Source: Phycisphaerae bacterium (GTDB taxonomy: Bacteria > Chloroflexota > Anaerolineae > 4572-78 > J111). From it: 64,000 nt of DNA. Both the position numbers and the translations under genes were made by a program. Location of the stretch: contig JANQQF010000189.1 in NCBI GenBank assembly GCA_028285035.1, positions 117,336-181,335 of the forward strand. Direction: 5' to 3'. Below, piece by piece: positions 59,743-64,000 of this stretch. The notes under the pieces are model-generated. The model worked only from the letters and a program-made list of their open reading frames with translations. It was not told where the DNA came from and made no database searches. The first letter of the stretch is position 1. Each line of letters starts with the position of its first letter.

Positions 59743-59810
59743 TAATCACCTAACCTCCCCCAAATAATCTATAATACAATCCAAACAACTAATTTCTCTG
59801 ACAAAACGTT

Positions 59811-59845
59811 CCTATTTTTCTGCCGAGCGGTGTCTTATAGGTGAA
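59811..59845 (+). repeat. Repeat element A, copy 1
   Basis: Starts CCTATTTTT and, after eight variable bases, continues CGGTGTCTTATA..TGAA. A 35-base match with identical spacing lies at 63735-63769. It is non-coding and may be a promoter or leader element. Confidence 0.6.
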
Positions 59846-59913
59846 GGCGAATTAATAATGGAGTATACCTGACCAATGTCAGTTGAAAAGAGTTTATTCC
59901 CCAAGTGGAGGGC

Positions 59914-60006
59914 ATGGTTGATTTGTATCTGATCAAGCCGGATGGGACAGCTCAAACCTCTTTAACTGATGGCACAATTCAGGCTATTCAGTCTGTCTCT
60001 TGGTAA
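59914..60006 (+). pseudogene. Relic of a TolB-like propeller protein
   Basis: A 30-codon stretch reads GMVDLYLIKPDGTAQTSLTD then a few residues and a stop; this is the beta-propeller PD40 pattern DLYLIxPDG-x3-xLT. The preceding SPSGG-like segment is in another frame. It looks like the remnant of a longer gene, with no full-length reading frame left. Confidence 0.55.
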
Positions 60007-60057
60007 GGTTGGTTTTGAAATCCACCATGTGGTTATATTTTTCTATCCCCTTGGCTA

Positions 60058-60087
60058 GTTACAGGTCAGGGGGATTTTGTTATACTA
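60058..60087 (+). repeat. Repeat element B, copy 1 (hairpin-like, terminator or promoter)
   Basis: GTTACAGGTCAGGGGGATTTTGTTATACTA; 25 of 30 bases match the copy at 63671-63700. Flanking CCCCTTGG can pair with TCAGGGGG, and a T-rich tail follows, so it may terminate transcription. GTTACA and TATACT are also spaced 17 bp apart as in a promoter. Confidence 0.55.
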
Positions 60088-60151
60088 CAGATCAAGTCAA
60101 ATTGTAGCTGTGGCCCCCCTCGTTTTTAGGTGAGGCCCAAGGAGGTAAGTC

Positions 60152-61402
60152 GTGTCATCCAGAGAAAGTACGCCTGTTGTCCCAAAAGCACGTATTGTTG
60201 CTCTCGATTTTTTGCGTGGGTTTGCCCTGTTAGGCATTCTGATTATGAATATCCAAAGTTTTTCTATGCCTTTCGCTGCGTATTTTAACCCGACAGCGTA
60301 TGGCGATTTAACTGGGCTACATGGCTGGGTATGGCTCAGTAGTCATGTTTTTGCCGATGGTAAATTTATAGCTATCTTTTCAATGTTATATGGAGCAGGC
60401 ATCATTCTTATCACCGAAAAGGTTGAAAATCAAGGCCAGCATCCAGCTAGCCTTCACTATAGACGTACATTCTGGCTGCTAGTTATAGGTCTGGCTCACG
60501 CTTATCTGCTCTGGTATGGCGATATTTTGGTGACCTATGCCTTGGTTGCTCTGGTTGTTTTTTTCTTCCGTAAGTTATCACCTGGCTGGCTGATTGGGCT
60601 AGGTATCATTGTGTTTAGCGTGTCCACCCTCCTCCAAGTCAGTGTCGCTTTGAGTATGCCAAACTTCCCAGCAGAGGTTATGGCCGATTTACAATCAGAT
60701 TGGCAGCCTGATGCTGAAACCATAGCGTTTGAAATAGCCGCCTACCAAGGAAGTTGGCTTGAGCAAATGGCAGACCGTGTTCCCGCCTCTATCGAAATGC
60801 AAACAATAGCTCTGTTCTTTTCAGGGAGTTGGCGCGCTGGTGGCTTGATGCTTATTGGCATGGCCCTGTTCAAATTAAGAGTATTAACAGCCCAACGCTC
60901 AGCCCTATTTTATCGTAATCTGCTGATTGTTGGATTTGGTCTCGGTTTTTTATTAATCTTAATAGGGGTAAGCTATAACCTTGCTGCTGATTGGTCGCTA
61001 ACCTACTCCCGCTTCATCGGTTCACAGTTCAACTATTGGGGGAGTGTGGGGATTAGTCTTGGCTATATATCTATCATCATGCTCATAGCTCAATCAAAAC
61101 ATTGGATGTGGGTAACGCAACCCGTTACCGCTGTTGGGCGTACAGCCTTAAGCAACTATCTTTTCCAAACTGTGGCAGCCACCTTTATCTTCTATGGACA
61201 TGGACTCGGCTTGTTTGGGCAGGTTGAGCGTACTGGACAGATATTGATCGTTTGTGCGATCTGGGGGATGCAGCTTATTGCCTCTCCTGTCTGGTTGTAT
61301 TACTTCCGGTTTGGTCCCGCCGAATGGGTATGGCGGTCATTAACCTATAACAAATTACAGCGATTGAGAATACAATCCAGTGTACCCATAAGAGTTGGCT
61401 AA
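60152..61402 (+). CDS. DUF418/YeiB-family membrane protein
   Basis: Polytopic membrane protein of unknown function, 416 residues, start GTG behind GGAGG. The N-terminal signature RIVALDFLRGFALLGILIMN and the stretch DGKFIAIFSMLYGAGI are typical of the YeiB-like family. The C-terminal DUF418 part carries SRFIGSQFNYWGSVGISLGY and VGRTALSNYLFQTVAATFIF. About ten helices. It is followed after 15 bases by a sensor kinase gene, so it may be regulated by or act with that pair. Confidence 0.88.
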   Translation: MSSRESTPVVPKARIVALDFLRGFALLGILIMNIQSFSMPFAAYFNPTAYGDLTGLHGWVWLSSHVFADGKFIAIFSMLYGAGIILITEKVENQGQHPASLHYRRTFWLLVIGLAHAYLLWYGDILVTYALVALVVFFFRKLSPGWLIGLGIIVFSVSTLLQVSVALSMPNFPAEVMADLQSDWQPDAETIAFEIAAYQGSWLEQMADRVPASIEMQTIALFFSGSWRAGGLMLIGMALFKLRVLTAQRSALFYRNLLIVGFGLGFLLILIGVSYNLAADWSLTYSRFIGSQFNYWGSVGISLGYISIIMLIAQSKHWMWVTQPVTAVGRTALSNYLFQTVAATFIFYGHGLGLFGQVERTGQILIVCAIWGMQLIASPVWLYYFRFGPAEWVWRSLTYNKLQRLRIQSSVPIRVG

Positions 61403-61417
61403 CTCTATATCAATTTG

Positions 61418-62944
61418 ATGATGATCCAAAGATTGGCAAGGCAACGATCAAAACAGAAAATGATATTCGCCCAAGTCCAGTGGCGTTGGATATTAGGTAT
61501 TACGGTTGTTGTTATCAGTCTCACCAGTCTCACGCTCTTTGTCGGATTGGCGATCTATGCCACCATCCGGGCAACATTTGATGAAATTCCCAGCCGTGAT
61601 GAGATGGATCAGCTTTCAGAACTTGTCGGCGGTTATATTGGACCATTGCTCTTGCTTGGCTTAACCTTTATTGGAGCTGTTTGGCTGACACAAAGTATAG
61701 CCATTAGACCCCGTTTGCATGGTTGGTTGGTTGGTCTATCGATTGGGCTGAGTTCAATCCTTTTGGAGGTACTCTTTTCCCCCTCACTCAAATGGAATGA
61801 GCTTGTGACAACGTTACTGGTTCCGCTGGTTGGTTGGCTAGGTGGGTATCGTAGCGAGATTTTGCTTAAAAAACGCACTGCCCTTTACCACACCAGTCAG
61901 GCCATCAAAGGGGCAGACCGGGTAGAGATCATTCAGGCTATTGGAGAGCACCTTGCAGACTCCGCAACAGCCCTCATTCTTTTAGTTTCTATGGATGGTA
62001 AAATCACCTCGACTTGGGAAGCATCAACAAAAATCCCACTACCGTCACGTCTTACACCCTTTCAAAACATCACTGAACCAGCTACTGTGTTACGGGGGAA
62101 TCAAATGCCGTGGCAGTTTACAGGTATCCGTTCTATCCTGTTACTGCCGATCTCAGCGATGGACGAAGTACTGCTTATTGGCTCTCGTCGCCGGAACGGT
62201 TTCTCACGCACCGATATCCAAAACTACCTGACGATTATCGAACAAGTAACGCTCTCGCTTGAAAATCTGCGCCTGATTGAGCAGGCACGCCGGATCGGGA
62301 TGACCCAAGAGCGTGATCGGCTCGCTGCTGAGATACATGATGGCTTAACTCAGGGTTTTATCAGTATTGTAACCCGACTTGAACTGGCCGAAGCCAAATT
62401 GGAAAGCTATCCATCAGAATTACAGGCTGATCTACAAGAATTGCTGAATCAAGCTCGTCAAACTGCCCGTGACAACTTGTCGATAGCCCGGCAAATGACG
62501 TGGGCTTTACGGCCTGATTTGCAGGGAGGCCTCCCTTTGGTGGAGGCTCTATCTAAATTAACCCAAACCTGGGCTCAAGCTAATAATATACCTGTTATGT
62601 TTAAAGCCTCGGGTGAAACTCGGCGTCTGCATCCTGATGTTGAGACTGTCCTGTTACGGGCCGCTCGTGAGGCCCTCAACAACATTCAAAAGCACGCTCA
62701 GGCGGACCAGGTCACGGCAACCTTGACCTATTTAGACACACTTGTTGCGCTTGATGTAGCGGATAATGGTCAGGGTTTTGATCCCCAAGTTAAACAGCCT
62801 ACAAAGCAGGATGGCGGGTTTGGGCTGAAATCTTTGCAGGTTCAGGCTGATCGGTTGGGGGGCGAGTTATCGATCGAAAGTGCACCGGGATCAGGCTGTA
62901 TCATTGCATTGTCTATTCCAGATAATCGAGGAGAAAATTTATGA
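61418..62944 (+). CDS. NarL-type sensor histidine kinase (HisKA_3)
   Basis: Sensor of a two-component system, 508 residues from the ATG at 61418 (a TTG just before and ATG just after are possible). About four helices lie at 20-135, then a GAF-like segment (about 155-285: SATALILLVSMDGKI). The phosphorylated histidine is in AAEIHDGLTQ (H307), the HisKA_3 form. The ATP-binding domain has REALNNIQKHA, DNGQGFD and GGFGLKSLQ. Its stop overlaps the start of the regulator gene by four bases (ATGA), so the two are translated together. Confidence 0.93.
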   Translation: MMIQRLARQRSKQKMIFAQVQWRWILGITVVVISLTSLTLFVGLAIYATIRATFDEIPSRDEMDQLSELVGGYIGPLLLLGLTFIGAVWLTQSIAIRPRLHGWLVGLSIGLSSILLEVLFSPSLKWNELVTTLLVPLVGWLGGYRSEILLKKRTALYHTSQAIKGADRVEIIQAIGEHLADSATALILLVSMDGKITSTWEASTKIPLPSRLTPFQNITEPATVLRGNQMPWQFTGIRSILLLPISAMDEVLLIGSRRRNGFSRTDIQNYLTIIEQVTLSLENLRLIEQARRIGMTQERDRLAAEIHDGLTQGFISIVTRLELAEAKLESYPSELQADLQELLNQARQTARDNLSIARQMTWALRPDLQGGLPLVEALSKLTQTWAQANNIPVMFKASGETRRLHPDVETVLLRAAREALNNIQKHAQADQVTATLTYLDTLVALDVADNGQGFDPQVKQPTKQDGGFGLKSLQVQADRLGGELSIESAPGSGCIIALSIPDNRGENL

Positions 62945-63573
62945 CCACGATCAAAATTCTAATTGTCGATGATCACCCTGTTGTTCGCTCGGGGATTCGC
63001 GGTATGTTAGAGACCCAGTCCGACTTTAAAATTGTTGCTGAAGCCGAGAATGGCCGAGAAGCCATTGACCAAGCCCATAAATTGAAGCCGGATGTTGTTC
63101 TAATGGATTTACGAATGCCCGAAATAGATGGTGTTGAAGCGATTGCCACTATCAAGACAAACCAGCCCGAAACCCATATTTTGGTGTTGACAACCTATGA
63201 CACCGACGCTGATATTGTCCGGGCTGTGGACGCAGGTGCGACAGGCTACCTCCTCAAGGATGCCCCCCGTGATGAGTTATTTCGGGCGGTGCGGGCCACA
63301 GCTCGGGGCGAGGCCATTCTGGCTCCAACCGTCGCTGCTCGGTTAATGGGTAAGGTCCGAACTGGCGGAGATGAGCGGTTGAGTGCTCGCGAGATTGAAG
63401 TATTGATATTGGTTGCGCGTGGTGCGACAAATCAAGAGGTAGCCGAAACCCTGCACATTAGCAAAGCCACCGTGAAGTCCCATATGATCCAAATCTGTAG
63501 CAAATTGGGTGTGTCAGATAGAACCGCCGCTGCCACCACTGCACTTGAACGGGGCATCATTCGCTTGTCATAA
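62941..63573 (+). CDS. NarL/LuxR-type response regulator
   Basis: DNA-binding partner of the upstream kinase, 210 residues. The receiver has acidic pocket D10-D11, phosphoacceptor D56 (LMDLRMPEIDG), T84/T85 and K106 (YLLKDAP). The C-terminal LuxR helix-turn-helix is LSAREIEVLILVARGATNQE followed by SKATVKSHMIQICSKLGV. The receiver resembles the relic at 31088-31276, which may be a decayed paralogue. Its target genes are not evident; the DUF418 gene in the same cassette is a candidate. Confidence 0.94.
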   Translation: MTTIKILIVDDHPVVRSGIRGMLETQSDFKIVAEAENGREAIDQAHKLKPDVVLMDLRMPEIDGVEAIATIKTNQPETHILVLTTYDTDADIVRAVDAGATGYLLKDAPRDELFRAVRATARGEAILAPTVAARLMGKVRTGGDERLSAREIEVLILVARGATNQEVAETLHISKATVKSHMIQICSKLGVSDRTAAATTALERGIIRLS

Positions 63574-63670
63574 TATTAACCAGCCTCCCATTCTCGTGTC
63601 TCTCTTTATAGCTGTAGTAATATCCACCACATTTTATCCCTTTGGCTTTTGTATATCAACCTTCTGGTTG

Positions 63671-63700
63671 GTTACAGGCCAGAGGGACTTTGTTATCTTA
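63671..63700 (+). repeat. Repeat element B, copy 2
   Basis: GTTACAGGCCAGAGGGACTTTGTTATCTTA. CCTTCTGG (63660-63667 region) pairs with CCAGAGGG, giving a hairpin with a T-rich tail beyond the response-regulator gene. Confidence 0.6.
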
Positions 63701-63734
63701 GTTAGGAGTTTATAAATTCTTGGCTCAAAAATCT

Positions 63735-63769
63735 CCTATTTTTTAACTGGACGGTGTCTTATATATGAA
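63735..63769 (+). repeat. Repeat element A, copy 2
   Basis: CCTATTTTTTAACTGGACGG then TGTCTTATATATGAA; matches copy 1 at 59811-59845 with the same 35-base length. Confidence 0.6.
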
Positions 63770-64000
63770 ACCCAATAAATTAATTGAGACATGTGGTTTT
63801 GGAGAAAAACAATGCTTATAAAACAAAACGCCTTTTTGGTAATGATTTTTATCAAATGCTGCTTTAAGTCGCTCAACCTGAAAGGTTTAGAGATCAGATG
63901 TTCCGGTTTTACAGCGAATTTGAGGATTTACCAAAGATTTTCATTCGATTCATCCCTCAATTTGCTGTTAAATCAGGGTAGTCTGATATGATTACTTATT

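Larger units (their letters stand above)
63574..64000. other. Non-coding tail of the window with repeat elements B and A
   Basis: After the regulator stop there is no convincing gene. Element B copy 2 is at 63671-63700 and forms an 8-bp stem with CCTTCTGG just before it, so it may terminate the operon. Element A copy 2 is at 63735-63769. The remaining A/T-rich sequence contains one unsupported 66-codon frame. Confidence 0.6.

Noticed and set aside
63791..63991. A 66-codon plus-strand frame near the window end
   Set aside because: No ribosome site, composition like random A/T-rich DNA, and no family pattern.

Overview
The window looks like a chromosomal segment of a Chloroflexota bacterium (Anaerolineae / Ardenticatenales-like). 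This is inference, not proof. It rests on moderate GC, secreted proteins ending in a short YLPL-type tail, and the mixture of DUF2079, DUF4058, GbsR, Roco-type and large sugar-ABC genes. No rRNA is present. Housekeeping markers are gyrA, cdsA, polA, mutL and three tRNAs.

Region 1 (about 134-14377, all minus strand) is one carbohydrate locus. Read in transcription order it holds a SIS-domain sugar-phosphate protein, a LacI regulator behind two perfect 14-bp palindromic operators, a giant lipoprotein carrying four tandem copies of a solute-binding domain, two permeases (one with an SH3b-like insert), an ATPase and a GH38 alpha-mannosidase. Together they should bind, import and hydrolyse mannosides. 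Stem-loops sit after the binding-protein gene and before the mannosidase gene.

Region 2 (14.4-30.6 kb) is mixed housekeeping: a secreted seven-repeat propeller-like protein, tRNA-Thr and two tRNA-Pro, a beta-lactamase-fold protein with altered metal ligands, an orphan DNA methyltransferase, gyrA-cdsA, and a tightly overlapping trio of OLD-family nuclease, DUF4058 and polA. A small minus-strand group follows (DinB-like, gamma-carbonic-anhydrase-like, EF-Tu-domain-III-like), then a double DUF427 protein.

Region 3 (30.6-40.8 kb) starts with two wrecked gene fragments, then a probable RiPP/TOMM (azol(in)e peptide) operon: STAND-TPR ATPase, a 164-residue HEAT-like protein whose last residues are MCVCST, a cyclodehydratase with two predicted leader-binding modules fused to YcaO, a SagB-type dehydrogenase, a PaaK/CapK-like adenylating enzyme and a nucleotidyltransferase. 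The HEAT-like protein is the only visible precursor candidate. This is the best candidate for an undescribed system.

Region 4 (40.9-64 kb) holds a membrane-protein operon (DUF2079, M50-TPR), threonine dehydratase, a lipoprotein, mutL, a GbsR regulator with a membrane methyltransferase, a secreted protein, a SanA-like protein, an aromatic hydroxylase/extradiol dioxygenase pair with a small FN3-like protein, a WD40-Roc-COR-(TIR-like) protein, two gene relics, and a DUF418 / histidine kinase / NarL-type regulator cassette flanked by two kinds of short repeated elements.

All functional calls come from reading motifs by eye; no database search was possible.
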